A DNA stretch of 64,000 nucleotides from Zingiber officinale (lineage: Eukaryota > Streptophyta > Magnoliopsida > Zingiberales > Zingiberaceae). The position numbers were made by a program, and so were the translations under genes. Of this stretch, positions 35,901-48,719 are shown in pieces. A model generated the notes under the pieces. The model was not told the origin of the DNA and did no database searches. It saw only the letters and a list, made by a program, of their open reading frames with translations. Where the stretch lies: contig NC_055996.1 of assembly GCF_018446385.1 (NCBI RefSeq), positions 131,550,532-131,614,531 of the forward strand, read 5' to 3'. Numbering within the stretch: the first letter of the stretch is position 1; each line of letters starts with the position of its first letter.

Positions 35901-38087
35901 CACAGATAAGCAATCAAACACCTGTCGGGCAACAGCCAGCGACCGAAGCCCGCGCTCGGCAAACTTGTCGATGATAGAATGAACTCTTCTCTTAACCTCC
36001 TCTCTGGAGTTGCAGAGGCTCAAAATCTGTATTCAGCGATCAAACGAGTTACTTGCAATGCTGCTGCAAGCCGTAGAGGAATTATTCCAAACACAATACG
36101 GGCACCTGTTCCGGAGCTCCTTTGCTCACGCGATGCCATTCGCCGTCAGCATCGATGTATGTCAGCGCAGTCCTCTTGTCGACTGGGTTAAATGGCAAGA
36201 AGTGGACTTCTTGTATGCCCGCCCTCGCCTGAGATGGAACACCGTTGACTAATTTTGTAAAGTCAATATCGTTGGTCAAGAGTCAATTTAAATATGAACC
36301 GGCTAAATTAATCAGATCGGTTGAACCGGAGAAGCAGTGTTTATATCATGGACCCGGTTTAAGGTCGCTTTGGAAAAAAAAAAAAAAAAGCAAGTTACCT
36401 CTTTTGGGTCTGCAAGCATTCCGACCATGGCGGCGTCGATGGCGTCCTGGTTCTCGGTCCTCGAAGCTCTGGCCGCCATTAGGACGACCTGATCCCGATC
36501 GACCCCTCTCGCGAAGACCTCAATCAAGTTCTTGTCGACGCTCAGTTTGTTGAGCGTCAGCGTCCCGGTCTTGTCGCTGCAGAGCACGTCCATGCCGGCC
36601 ATCTCCTCTATCGCCGTCATTCTCTTCGTGATCGCGCCCTGCTGAGACAGCTTGTGCGACCCGATCGCCATCGTCACCGACAGGACCGTCGGCATCGCTA
36701 TCGGGATCCCTCCGATGAGGAGCACCAGGAGGTTGTCGATCCCGTCCCGGTACTTCCGGTGCTGGATCGGGTACATAACGATGAGCTCGACGAAGATCCC
36801 TATCGCGATGGAGCAGATGCAGAAGTTTCCGATGGCGGTGAGCACCTTCTGGAAGTGGCCGACCTGGTTGGTGCTGTCGACGAGGTGCGCTGCTTTGCCG
36901 AAGAAGGTGTGCACGCCGGTGGCGATGACGACGGCCTCTATCTCGCCCTGCTTGCAGGTGGATCCGGAGAAGACCTCGTCGCCGGGGTTCTTCGTCACGG
37001 GGAGCGACTCGCCGGTGAGCGCAGACTGGTCGATCTTCAAGGGATCCCCCTCGAGGAGGCGCGCGTCGGCCGGGACGATATCGCCCAACTTGATGCTGAT
37101 GATGTCACCGGGGACCAGAATCGCCGCGTCCTGCTCGGCCCACCGCCCGTCTCGAAGCACCTGAGAACCAACAAGCGATCAAAAAGTAAAATTTTGAATC
37201 GGATTTGTGGCTCCTGAGTTCTGATTACCTTTGTTTTGGGGGCAAGGCCGGCCATGAGAGCGGCGGCCGCGTTGCCGGCGTTGTTCTCCTCGACGAACGA
37301 TATCGTGGAGTTAATGACCAACAGCACGACTATTCCAAGGAAGTCTTCCCAGTCCGGCGGCTTGCCGCCGCCGTTGGCCAGGGCAATGGCTATTATGGCG
37401 GCCATTTCCATGACCCAGGACAGAGGGTTCCACATGAACCCTAAAAACTTGAGGATCTTGCTCTCCTGCAACACGAAGCATTTCAGAAAACGAATCGAGT
37501 TTATCAAAAGAGGGAAAGAAAAAAAAAAAAAAAGAAACTTTTGATCCGACCTTCTTCTCCTCGAGCTTGTTCGGGCCAAAAATTTCGAGCCTTTTGACTC
37601 CCTCCTCTGAGCTTAATCCTTCTCTGGAACATTTGAGCTGCTCGAAGACTTCCTCCACCGGAATATGTTCCTATTGCAGACATAACGAGCTCAAATAATA
37701 ACCTTAATAACAAATACATGTGTTCTTCCTCTTCACCTACGAAGCATGAACTATACCAAAAAAATTTTTGGTATCAGATATCAAAGATAAAAAATTTCTT
37801 TTCAACCAGAGAGAATTCAATTGAGAGTTCATTCTCCGCCAACTCCACCTCCAAGACAGTTTAAGACGCAAACCAACCAGTCTCCTTTTCCAACTAGCAT
37901 CCCATTCCATTCCAAACGATCCCAAAATGAACTCTTGTTCGATTACTTTTCCATTTTGATTACGTGAAGAAATAAAAAGAAGAACAGAGAAGAGAAGAAG
38001 AAGAAGAAGAAGAAGAGGAGACGAGTGACCAACCAAATCGACGGTCTCGTTCTTTATTTCGTCCAAGCTGATGCCTTTCTCTCCCAT
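32978..38087 (-). CDS. PMA: Plasma-membrane H+-ATPase (P3A-type ATPase)
   Basis: Sixteen exons: 38087-38034, 37670-37551, 37465-37229, 37160-36399, 36228-36106, 36026-35922, 35840-35696, 35614-35450, 35351-35113, 35040-35008, 34924-34843, 34758-34598, 34387-34214, 33642-33460, 33370-33189, 33074-32978. They total 2862 nt (953 aa) with phase consistent at every junction. Key parts: TGES loop, PIAMPTVL in membrane helix 4, phosphorylation motif CSDKTGTLT with Asp333, nucleotide-binding KGAPEQ, the [18 protein letters not shown] hinge, and helix 6 ILNDGT with Asp688 at the proton-binding position. The C-terminal autoinhibitory domain ends QQHYTV, whose penultimate Thr952 is the phosphorylation site that recruits 14-3-3 proteins. 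The enzyme pumps protons out of the cell to energise transport and acid growth. It looks fully functional. Exon 10 is only 33 nt. Intron 1 carries a (CTT)n tract on the coding strand. Confidence 0.97.
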
Positions 38088-40299
38088 GTCTTATCTCCTC
38101 CGATCCACGACGCAGATAACCGGGCCTGCCTGGCTTTTCCATCTCTCCCTTCTTCCTCTTCTTATACTCCATGAAACAGGGGAAAGGAAGCAGACGATGA
38201 GGGGGGTTCTCTCCCAGCTGCTGGTTCCGCTACCGGTGACGTGTCGATTCACCTACTTCAAAACAGGCAACAGCCACCTGGCCAGTTCCCACGTCGACAC
38301 ATGGCCCTACAGTCTCCGGTTCCGGTTGACGTGTCGGTTCCATCTCGCTTGCGGAAGCGCTTGCGCCGAAACTAAAGCGAAAATAGCAATGCGATTGGTG
38401 GCTATAGTTATCGAGTAAGTGGACCCCACTAGATTTTTTGAAAATAAAATAATAATAATAATTCAAATAATATGACCCACTTCCTTTATTTAGATATAAT
38501 AGATAACTGTAAAATTTTTAACATTTTAAATAGGCCATTAAATATGTTTAACATTTATATAAATCAATAAAACAACCCTCCCTCCCTCTACTGTAGTTAT
38601 CAGAGAATTGATGCCGATCGAGTAGTTGCACCACAGAGCTAAAATTGATTATTCCACACGTCAAATAAGTTGCACCACAAAAACCTCATCCACGCTCGGA
38701 GGAAGTATAATTTGAAGGGGAATTGCCTTGTGGCATCGGCAATCCATGCAAGCAACGATCGAGTTATTTGTCTACGGCAACTGATTAGATATACGTAATT
38801 AACAGCATAATGCATGCAATTAATTAGTCCATGGAAGTTACTGTTTCAGTTCATGCATCTGTTCTTGAAGTTAATTTAAAGGGAACGCAAAAGGAAGACT
38901 TCATTGATCGATCTCCACCGATTTCTTGCTGCCTCAGTTTGATACATGTGAGAAAGAAGCAGTCATATGCAGCAGCTAGCTGGTCTTGGCTTTCACATGA
39001 TTTAGGTTTCTTAATGATATACAGTACCAATAATAATAATAAAAAGAGTTCATTGATCTCGTGAAATGCGGGTAGCTGTTTCTGTCAGGTCTTCCATCCA
39101 GAAGAAGCAAGTCGATCGGTTGTGGTGCAAGGCCTTCGCATTGAAGGTAGATCTTGCTCTGTTGCTCAGGCTCATTTATCACTCGCCGATCGAGGCCTTC
39201 ACAGTGATCGTATGTGCCATGAAAATTTATTCTTTTCCTTCACATTTGAAGGTTGAAAATTTAATTTCAACCTGAAAAAGAGAAACAAAAGTACACACAC
39301 TGCCACACGTACATAATCCACATGGTCCTCAGCGCATCACATGCAACATTAATGTCCTGAACATTGTGGCTCTTAAAATGCTAGCTTTCATGCATGTGGC
39401 ATTTTGTTCACTCCGAGCTTCCTCAAATGATCGAGAGAGAAAGATGCAAAACCACTTTGTCTCTCTTGCGCTGCTTCATCCTACAATTGTTTGCTATTTT
39501 CAACAAAGGATTTGTTGAAATGCCCTAAATTGTTAGACCTTTCAACGTGAGTTGCTCTGGGAAAAGCATATAATTCCAAATACTTCTCGCAATGAAAATT
39601 TGACTCCACTTCTCATATGCTCGCATGGCAATTGTACATATCTGCCAATGTCCTCTAAATGTCGTGGATGATCACGCCATCGGTCAATGAACGGGCAGAC
39701 TTACATGTTGTGTACATCTCTAGAGATCGTCGGTGAATTAAGAAGATGAAAGGGCATTAAAAGCACTTCAACAGAGGATTATAATGATGTCGACAAAAGA
39801 TCTCGACAGACCACTCCGACGCAAAGTTAAGGTTCGCATGAGGTATAAAACCATAGGAGAAAGAAAAAATAGGATAAAATTTGATGGAGCCGAAGAGAGT
39901 GTCAGAGTCCTTTTGCACACTTACATTCTCTAGAGTTTATATAGCTGTTAAAAGAGCATCTCTATGACGTTGCATTAATTCTTTTTCGTCATCCTTATAT
40001 GAGCTAGTAAGGGGGCTAGATCCGACAACCATTAGTTGTCTCTCCATACACCAAATGCCACATGTTTGAAGTAAGGCAACCAGGAGACCAGATATAACAA
40101 TCATATAATCGTTTCTTCATTCGCCCGGTGCCACGTGTTACAGAATATTCACAATTATTGTCTGCATCTCCTAGAAGAAATAGTCTTATTATTGAGACGG
40201 TTATGTTGCTTCCTTATTTATGTACACCCAACGCTTTTTAAGTGGGCTAGCACAGGGTGTGAGTCTGATCTGAGGATGAGGAAATGAGGTCGATATTGA
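38088..40299. other. H+-ATPase promoter region and intergenic DNA
   Basis: From 38088 to about 38430 the sequence is the probable minus-strand 5' UTR and promoter, GC-richer with CT tracts. From about 38450 onward it is AT-rich. From about 39660 it takes on LTR-like character (CCACGTGTTACAG near 40130, TATAAAACC at about 39843). No open frame with recognisable domains is present. Confidence 0.4.
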
Positions 40300-40699
40300 G
40301 TGTCCTTGATCAGAATAGATGAAATCAGCGACTAAGACAGAGATAGGCAAAATGTCAGGATCTAAGGTTGAGTCCTGGACGGAGTCGGTGGTTGGGATCA
40401 AGTTCCGGATAGTGCCAACGTCTAAGGTCGAGTTCGGGATGGTGTCGACGGCGGAGGCTAAGGCCAGTGTGACGTCGACGACTGCGGCTGAGCCATGTGT
40501 GATGTCGAGATTTGATATTTAGGCATGGAGGTTGTTGACAATCGAGACCGAGGGATGATGTCAGAATTTGAGGTTGAAGCGTGAGAGATGTCGACGACTG
40601 AGATCGAGACAGGGATGATGTCATGATTTGAGGTTGAGAGACTTGGATGATGTCAGCGACTGAGATCGAGATAGGGGCGATATTGGTGACTGAGACCGA
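40300..40699. repeat. Degenerate minisatellite, about 60-bp unit
   Basis: Phrases of the type GATTTGAGGTTGAGAG and GACGACTGAGATCGAGA recur; TTGAGGTTGA begins at 40568 and 40628, a 60-bp spacing. The block is interrupted by the solo LTR at 40700-43106 and resumes after it (to about 43170). A similar phrase reappears at 49200-49250. Confidence 0.55.
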
Positions 40700-43106
40700 T
40701 GTTGCTTGCTACTCGGAAAACCTATAGGTTCCACTGTACAAAAATTTTGTACAAAGGTCTGAACCTTTTCCTAGCTACCAAATGTTCTTTTAAATTAAAT
40801 TTTGGATCGCCTGCGGAACTTAACACGTTTGATCCCAAACTTAATCTATTTGTTCTTTTAGGTTTTGAATTGGATCTCCTGCGGAACTTAACACGTTCGA
40901 CCCAAGTCTCCTTAAGTTATTAATTCCATTAAATATTAATTTCCATAATTGGTTCCCAGTACTGACGTGGCGAGGCACATGGCCTTCTTGGATATGGGAG
41001 CAACCACCACCGACTAGACAAAACCTTTTATAGAAATCTAATATTTAATTTCCTAAAATAACTTTAGGTTAACCAAATAGAACAATCAAATCACAAGGAA
41101 AAGAAAAAACAAAAGAACACAACATCGAAAAACATATTCGAAATTCTAGAACGTAAGCCTCTTGTATTTGGTATTATTTCCATAAATAACTAGCATGATG
41201 CGGAAAGAAAAATTACTAGTTATACCTTGTAGAAAAACCTCTTGATCTTCTACCGTATTCCTCTTCTAACCTCGGACGTTGTGTGGGCAACGATCTTCCG
41301 AGATGAGAAACCACCAAGCACCTTCTTCTCCTCCTAGCTAGGTTCGGCCAAAACAAGAAAGCTTCACCAAGGAAGAAGAAAAACACCAACCAAGCTCTAA
41401 GAGATGCAAGCTTCCTCTCCTTCTTCTTCTTCTCCAAGTAGTATCCGGCCTCCACAAGAGCTCCAAGCAATAGAAAGTTTCGGCCACCACAAAGAGGAAG
41501 AAGAGAAGAGATGATGGCCGGCCACAACACCAAGGAAAAGAGGGAGAGAAAATAATAGAGGTTGTGTCTCATGAAGGCACCCTCACCCCTTCTTTTATAT
41601 TCCTTGGCCTAGGCAAATTAGGAAATTTAATTACAATAAAATTTCCTCAATTTCCTTGACATGATTTAATTGAGAAAAATAAAATAAAATTTCCCAATTA
41701 AATCTACATTGGCCGGCCACATCATTGGAGAACAAATTGGACAAGTTTCAATCAACAATTAAAACTTCCTAATTTGTTTTCGGAAAATTTTAAAAATAAA
41801 ATTTCTTTTTAAAAATCTCTTCATGGTTGATAAAAGGAAATTTCTATAATTTTAATTTTATCAACATGTGAATAATTTTAAAGAAAAAATAAAATATCTC
41901 ACCAATCTACAAATAACGAAAGAGATCTAATCTCTTTCTTTAATCTTTTGTAGATTTTTTATAAGAGAGATATTTTAATTTAAATTCTCTTTAATAAATT
42001 ATTTCTTCCACATAATAAAAATTAAAATTAAAATTCCTTTTTGATTTAATTTGGCCGGCCCCCACTAGCTTGGGTTCAAGCTAGGGTCGGCCACCCAAAT
42101 TCATACCTAGGCCGACCCTAGCTTGTTCCCAAGCTAGCTTTGGCCGGCCCCTATTTGGTGGGTATAGAAAGTGGGTATAGGTGGGTATAGAACTCTACAA
42201 ATAAGAGGCTACGATAGAGACCGAGAGGAGGAATTGGTTTTGGTCTCCCGATAAAATTAAGCATCCCGTGTTCGCCCCGAACACACAACTTAATTTTATC
42301 AATGATAATTCATTCCACTAGAGAACTATCATTGAACTACCGCACCAATCCCAAATTACATTTTTGGGCTCCTTCTTATTATGAGTGTGTTAGTCTCCCT
42401 GTGTTTAAGATATCGAATGCCCACTAATTAAGTGAGTTACTGACAACACATTTAATTAATATCTAAGTCCAAGAGTAGTACCACTCAACCTTATTATCAT
42501 GTCGGACTAAGTCCACCTGCAGGGTTTAACATGACAATCTTTATGAGCTCCTCTTGAGGACATTATCAACCTATTATCTCTAGGACACAGTTTCCTTCTA
42601 TAATCAACAACACACACTATAAGTGATACCATTTCCCAACTTATCGGGTTTATTGATTCATCGAACTAAATCTCACCCATTGATAAATTAAAGAAATAAA
42701 TATCAAACATATGTGCTTGTTATTATATTAGGATTAAGAGCACACACTTCCATAATAACTGAGGTCTTTGTTCCTTTATAAAGTCAGTATAAAAGAAACG
42801 ACCTCTAATGGTCCTACTCAATACACTCTGAGTGTACTAGTGTAATTATATAGTCAAGATAAACTAATACCTAATTACACTACGACCTTCTAATGGTTTG
42901 TTCCTTTCCATTTTAGTCGTGAGCTACTGTTTATAATTTATAAGGTACTGATAACATCATCTTCTGCATGTGACACCACATACTATGTTATCTACAATAT
43001 AAATTATATGAACAACTACAAACAAATGTAGACAATTTGACCAAATGTGATTCTTTATTCATAATGAATGTTTACAAAGCTTAGGCTTTCAGTATACATT
43101 CCAACA
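40700..43106 (-). mobile_element. Solo LTR, 2407 bp, family A copy 1
   Basis: Starts TGTTGCTTGC and ends ATTCCAACA, with a perfect 5-bp target duplication ACCGA at 40695-40699 and 43107-43111. No internal sequence remains, as expected after LTR-LTR recombination. On the minus strand a TATA-like AATATAAAAG (near 41590-41600) precedes a leader-like segment, suggesting minus orientation. The long LTR with TGTTGG..CAACA ends suits Copia elements, but no coding part is present to prove it. Confidence 0.85.
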
Positions 43107-43111
43107 ACCGA

Positions 43112-44783
43112 GACATGAAGAATATTGAGATTTGAGACCGAGACATGTGATCCCGTCCGGAAGCTGAGTCAGACAGACCACCAAGTGAGGTGGATGGAAT
43201 GTTGACCGAGTCGTGGTGTGTCGGAGGGGGGGGTGTGCTGAGATGGCTTCTATGTTGACCAAGTCTTCAAAAGTCCTCTAGTCAACGCTACCTGCAGCCA
43301 GCGACCGGGTTGACCCGGCCCCCGGTACCCCGATGCTCAAGGCAGATCCAACGAATATATGAGTACAATATTAAGCCATAAAATAATAAAATATGCTTAG
43401 AATATGAACGGAGAACATACCCCTAGCCCAGGGGGGCGCCCTCGGATGGGACGCGGCTCGAGTTGTCGCGACCCGGAAGAGTAGCTGATTCTGATCAGGC
43501 TATAGAGCTGGATCTGACGACGCGGAGCTGGACGCGGCACGGAACCGGGAGACAAGTTGTAGGTCGGGATAAAACACCAGCGCGCAGGCCGAGAGGTACT
43601 AGTGGCACGCAGGCCGGGACATGAAATCAACACACAGACCGGGAAATGAGACCGACACGCGGGTCAGGACACGAGATCGCCACGCAGGCCGGGATATTAA
43701 GTAGGCACGCAGGCAGGAACATAAAAGCATCACACCAGTCTGATCAGAACATAATGACGAGGGCTTCGAACCCAATCGACATCGGAGGTGTACGACACTG
43801 CGAGTCAAGCACCGAAAAACTAGAACGACCGATCTGAGGTGTCGACAACGGCGCCGACGACCAGTGAAGAGGCGACCAATGACGAGGCGACAACGAGATG
43901 ACGTCAAGCGATGGTCAATGCGAGGAGGACATGGTTGTCGTTCGCGAGGCTGTTCGGTAGCTACGTCGCGGGGAGAGGAAAAGAGGTGACTGTCGGCGGT
44001 GAGGGAGAAGGCAGCAGCAGCGCCTATCTGGTCCAGCGACGGCGTCACGAGGAGAACGAGGGGAGCAGATGGCGATGAACTGCCCGGTGGCCGCGTCGCA
44101 AGGCGAAGGGGGACGAAAAGGCTGTCGTCGCTGCGAGGAGGAAGAAGAGAGGGTTGTCGGCGCTATGGCCGGCGCTGCGAGGAGGAGGAAGAAGAGAGAG
44201 AGGCAGTGCTATGGCTGGCGTCGGTCGTCCCCGGCGGAGCGTGTGAGGAGGAAGAAGAGGTGCGGCGGCTTGAAGAAAATGAGGCGTCCAATGCTTGGCA
44301 GGAAGGAGAGTCAGGGGCATGCCTCACCGGCGGTGATGGTCGGCCGCTGCGACGAGGAGGCAAGTAGAAGCGTGGTCGGAGCGCAACTGTGGCTGCTGGT
44401 GTAAGTCCCTCACGCCGTCGGCGTGCTCCCGTGCGACGGCGACGACACAGGAGGTGGGGCGAAAGAGAAGGAGAGGGAGGAGTGGTGGAGGCCGGCGGCC
44501 GGCGTCGGCGCCGGCGAGGGTGTCGTGAGAGGGAGGAAGAAACCTCTCTCCCTTCTGTTGGCGGTGGAGCCCCAACCCACGAACGAACCCAGCCCCCTTT
44601 GCTCACGAACCCCCTCTACCTCCTTTAATGCCCTAACAGTGGAATCCCCAAATTGCCCCTCTCCTTCCCTCAAACTCCCTTTATGCCCCTCAGCCCAAAC
44701 CGTATCAACATGGTAGGGGCGATACTGACTGATACGGTGCATGATCCTGGGGTCCGTAAGATGATGTGGTTAAGAGTTAAGAT
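43112..44783. other. GC-rich, repeat-derived region without a supported gene
   Basis: From about 43170 to 43400 the sequence is LTR-like. From about 43430 to 44700 it is very GC-rich, with Arg/Ala/Pro-coding open frames on both strands and runs of GAGGAGGAAGAAG. Open frames on both strands at once, without conserved motifs, argue for composition rather than a gene. It is probably part of an old retrotransposon or other repeat. Confidence 0.45.
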
Positions 44784-45020
44784 CACAAGATGATCAGAAG
44801 TCAAGCTTACGTGGAGATCAGAAATCAAGCTGACGTGGAGATCAAAAGTCCAGCCCCCCGTGGAGGTCAAAAGTCCAGCCCCCCGTGGAGGTCAGAAGTC
44901 AGGCTTACGTGGAAATCAGAAATCAAGCTGACGTGGAGGTCAGAAGTCAAGCTCACGTGAAGGTCAGAAGTCAAGCTTATGTGGAAGTTAGAAGTCAAGC
45001 TTACGGGGCAATGGTCAAAA
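44784..45020. repeat. 24-bp minisatellite with ACGTGG in each unit
   Basis: GTGG or a close form recurs at 44811, 44835, 44860, 44885, 44909, 44933, 44957, 44981 and 45005, a spacing of 24-25 bp. The consensus resembles ACGTGGAGGTCAGAAATCAAGCTT. About nine units. Confidence 0.8.
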
Positions 45021-45099
45021 GTTCCCGTTGATAGGGCAGTCAAAGGTCAAGAATACAGGCTGCTTTTCTCAAGGGCAAGGAAGGGTTAGACCTACAGGT

Positions 45100-45553
45100 C
45101 AGGCAAAGACGCGGAGAGAAGGGCCTCTGGCGCTGAACAAACATGGTTTACAGGTCAGGGAACAGACCTGGTTTACAGGTCGGGGAACAGATCTGATGTA
45201 CTGCAGGTCGAAATAATACAGACCTAACGTACAGGTCGGGACATTCAAGCCATGGATAACAGTAGATAGATGCAGGTTGAAATAATACAGACCTGACGTA
45301 CAGGTCGGGACGTTCAAGCCATGGATAACAGTAGATAGATGCAGGTCGAAATAATACAGACCTGACGTACAAGTCGGGACGTACAAGCCATGGATAGTAG
45401 TAGACAGAAGTAGGTCGGAATATAGACTTGGCTTACAGGTCGGGAAATACAAATCAGGGATAACAACATATAGAAGCAGGTCGGAATACAGGCCTGACAC
45501 ACAGGTCGGGACGTTCAAGCCATGGATAATAGTAGATAGATGCGGGTCAAAAT
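45100..45553. repeat. 69-bp minisatellite, left part
   Basis: AATAATACAG begins at 45212, 45281 and 45350, exactly 69 bp apart. Each unit carries ACAGGTCGGGA and AAGCCATGGATAACAGTAGA. Further, more diverged units follow to 45553, where a solo LTR interrupts the array. Because 69 is a multiple of three, long open frames run through it on the minus strand. Confidence 0.85.
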
Positions 45554-47948
45554 TGTTGGTTGCTACTCGGAAAACCTATAGGTTCCACTGTACAAAAATT
45601 TTGTACAAAGGTCTGAACCTTTTCCTAGCTACCATGTGTTCTTTTAAATTAAATTTTGGATCGCCTGCGGAACTTAACACGTTTGATCCAAAACTTAATC
45701 TATTTGTTCTTTTAGGTTTTGACTTGGATCTCCTGCGGAACTTAACACGTTCGACCCAAGTCTCCTTAAGTTATTAATTCCATTAAATATTAATTTCCAT
45801 AAAAGGTTCCCAGTACTGACGTGGCGAGGCACATGGCCTTCTTGGATATGGGAGCAACCACCACCGACTAGACAAAACCTTTAATAGAAAGCTAATATTT
45901 AATTTCCTAAAATAACTTTAGGTTAACCAAATAGAACAATCAAATCACAAGGAAAAGAAAGAAACAAAAGAACACAACTTCGAAAAAACATATTCGAAAT
46001 TCTAGAACGTAAGCCTCTTGTATTTGGTATTATTTCCATAAATAACTAGCATGATGCGGAAATAAAATTTACTAGTTATACCTTGTAGAAAAACCTCTTG
46101 ATCTTCTACCGTATTCCTCTTCTAACCTCGGACGTTGTGTGGGCAACGATCTTCCGAGACGAGAAACCACCAATCACCCTCTTCTCCTCCTAGCTAGGTT
46201 CGGCCAACAAAGAGGAAGCTTCACCAAGGAAGAAAAACAAAATACTAACCAAGCTCCAAGAGATGCTAGCTTTCTCTCCTTCTTCTTCTTCTTCTCCGAG
46301 TAGTATCCGGCCACCACAAGAGCTCCAATAGAAGGGTAGGGTTCGGCCACCACAAGAGGAAGAGAGGGAGAGGTTGGCCGGCCACACCAAGGAACAAAAG
46401 AGCGAGAGGAATAATAGATGTTGTGTCTTGTGAAGGCACCCTCACCCCTTCTTTTATATTCCTTGGCCTAGGCAAATTAGGAAATTTAATTACAATAAAT
46501 TTTCCTTAATTTCCTTGACATAATTTAATTGAGAGAAATAAAATAAAATTTCCCCAATTAATTTCAAGTGGCCGGCCACATTATTGGAAAATAAAAGAGG
46601 ACAAGTTTTAATCAACAATTAAAACTTCCTAATTTGTTTCCGGAAATTTTAAAAAATAAAATTTCTCTTTAAAATCTCTTCATGGTTGATAAAAGGAAAT
46701 TTCTATAATTTTAATTTTATCAACATGTGAATAATTTTTAAAGAAAAAATAAAACATCTCTCCAATCTACAAATAAGGAAAGAGATCTAATCTCTTTCTT
46801 TAATCTTTTGTAGATCTTTTACAAGAGAGATATTTTAATTTTAATTCTCTTTAAAATATATCTTCCACATAATAATAAAATTTAAAATTAAATTTCTTTT
46901 TTAATTTATTTTGGCCGGCCCTACTAGCTTGGGTTCAGCGGCCACCCAATCATATACCTAGGCCGGCCTAGCTGTTCCCAAGCTAGCTTGGCCGGCTCCT
47001 AATGGTGGGTATAGAAGGTGGGTATAGGTGGGTATAGAACTCTATAAATAAGAGGCTACGATAGGGACCGAGGAGGAATTGGTTTTGGTCTCCCGATAAA
47101 ATTAAGCATCCGTGTTCGCCGAACACATAACTTAATTTTATCAATAATAATCATTCCACTGAGAACTATCATTGAACTACCGCACCGAATCCCAAATTAC
47201 ATTTTGGGCTCCTTCTTATTATGAGTGTGTTATTCTCCTGTGTTTAAGATATCAAATGTCCACTAATTAAGTGAGTTCTTGACAACTCATTTAATTAATA
47301 TCTAAGTCCAAGAGTAGTACCACTCAACCTTATTATCATGTCGGACTAAGTCCACCGGGGTTTAACATGACAATCTTTATGAGCTCCTCTTGAGGACATT
47401 ATCAACCTAGTATCTCTAGGACACAGTTTCCTTCTATAATCAACAACACACACTATAAGTGATACCATTTCCCAACTTATCGGGTTTATTGATTCAACGA
47501 ACTAAATCTCACCCATTGATCAATTAAAGAAATAAATATCAAATATATGTGCTTGTTATTACATTAGGATTAAGAGCACACACTTCCATAATAACCGAGG
47601 TCTTTGTTTCTTTATAAAGTCAGTATAAAAGAAACGACCTCAAATGGTCCTACTCAATACACTCTGAGTGTACTAGTGTAATTATATAGTCAAGATAAAC
47701 TAATACCTAATTACACTACGACCTTCCAATGGTTTGTTCCTTTCCATCATGGTCGTGAGCTACTGTTTATAATTTATAAGGTACTGATAACATGATCTTC
47801 TGTGTGTGACACCACACACCATGTCATCTACAATATAAATTAATTGAACAACTACATTTATCATAAATGTAGACATTTGACCAATGTGATTCTTATTTCT
47901 AGATAAATGTTTATACCAAAAGCTAGGCTTTTAGTATACACCCCAACA
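45554..47948 (-). mobile_element. Solo LTR, 2395 bp, family A copy 2
   Basis: Starts TGTTGGTTGC and ends ACCCCAACA, with a perfect 5-bp target duplication AAAAT at 45549-45553 and 47949-47953. It is closely similar over its length to the solo LTR at 40700-43106, in the same orientation, with scattered changes and small gaps. It is inserted inside the 69-bp minisatellite. Confidence 0.85.
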
Positions 47949-48680
47949 AAAATAATACAGACATGACATATAGGTCGGGACGTATAAGTCATGGATAGTA
48001 GTAGACAGAAGCAGGTCAGAATATAGACTTGGCTTACAGGTCGGGAAGTACAAATCAGGGATAACAACAGATAGAAGCAGGTCGGAATACAGGTCTGGCA
48101 CATAGGTCGGGACGTATAAGCCCTGGATAACAGTAGATAGAAGCATGTCGGAATACAGACATGACATACAGGTCGGGATACAGTACAGGTCGGAACGGAC
48201 AAGCCATGGATAACATACAAATCTAGCGGATATGTCGGAATGGACAAGCCATGGATAACAGTAGACAGAAGCAAGTCAGAATATAAACCTATCGTACAGG
48301 TCGGAACGTGCAGGTCGGGATATAGACCTGGCGGACAAGTCGGAATGGATAAACCATGGATAACAGTAGACAGAAGCAAGTCAGAATATAAACCTGTCGT
48401 ACAGGTCGGAACGTGCAGGTCGTGATATAGACCAGGCGGACAGGTCGGAACATACAAGTCATGGATAACAGTAGACAGATGCAGGTCGCAATACTGACTT
48501 GGCGTACAGGTCGGGATATACGAACCATGGATAACAATATACAGAAGCAGGTCGGAATACAGACCTGATGTACAGGTCGGATCATACGAACCAGGGATAA
48601 CAGTAGACAGAAGCAAGTCATAATACATACCTCGGAGTACAGACCTAGTGTCCAGGCACTACAGGACAAACAAGCCAAGG
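47949..48680. repeat. 69-bp minisatellite, right part, with a 105-bp higher-order unit
   Basis: Continues the array after the solo LTR: the same ACAGGTCGGGA and CATGGATAACAGTAGACAGAAGCA blocks. Around 48241-48430 a longer 105-bp unit is repeated (TGGACAAGCCATGG at 48241, TGGATAAACCATGG at 48346). Long open frames of repeated 23- or 35-residue units result but show no known domain. Confidence 0.8.
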
Positions 48681-48719
48681 AATCGTAACTGCCTGTCAGA
48701 GAATGTCAGAGAATAATCA

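Noticed and set aside
41216-41572. A 118-codon minus-strand frame in the solo LTR
   Set aside because: It lies inside an LTR, downstream of the LTR's own TATA-like motif, and has no recognisable domain; not a host gene.
43999-44742. Several long open frames on both strands in GC-rich DNA
   Set aside because: Frames overlap on both strands, products are Arg/Pro/Ser low-complexity, and no conserved domain is recognisable; GC-rich sequence has few stop codons by composition.
47861-48628. A 255-codon minus-strand frame with 23-residue repeats
   Set aside because: It lies entirely in the 69-bp minisatellite and the end of a solo LTR; the openness follows from a unit length divisible by three. 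Kept as a finding, not as a gene.
44784-48680. Regular repeats that might be mistaken for a CRISPR array
   Set aside because: Units are head-to-tail minisatellites without unique spacers, in a plant nuclear genome.
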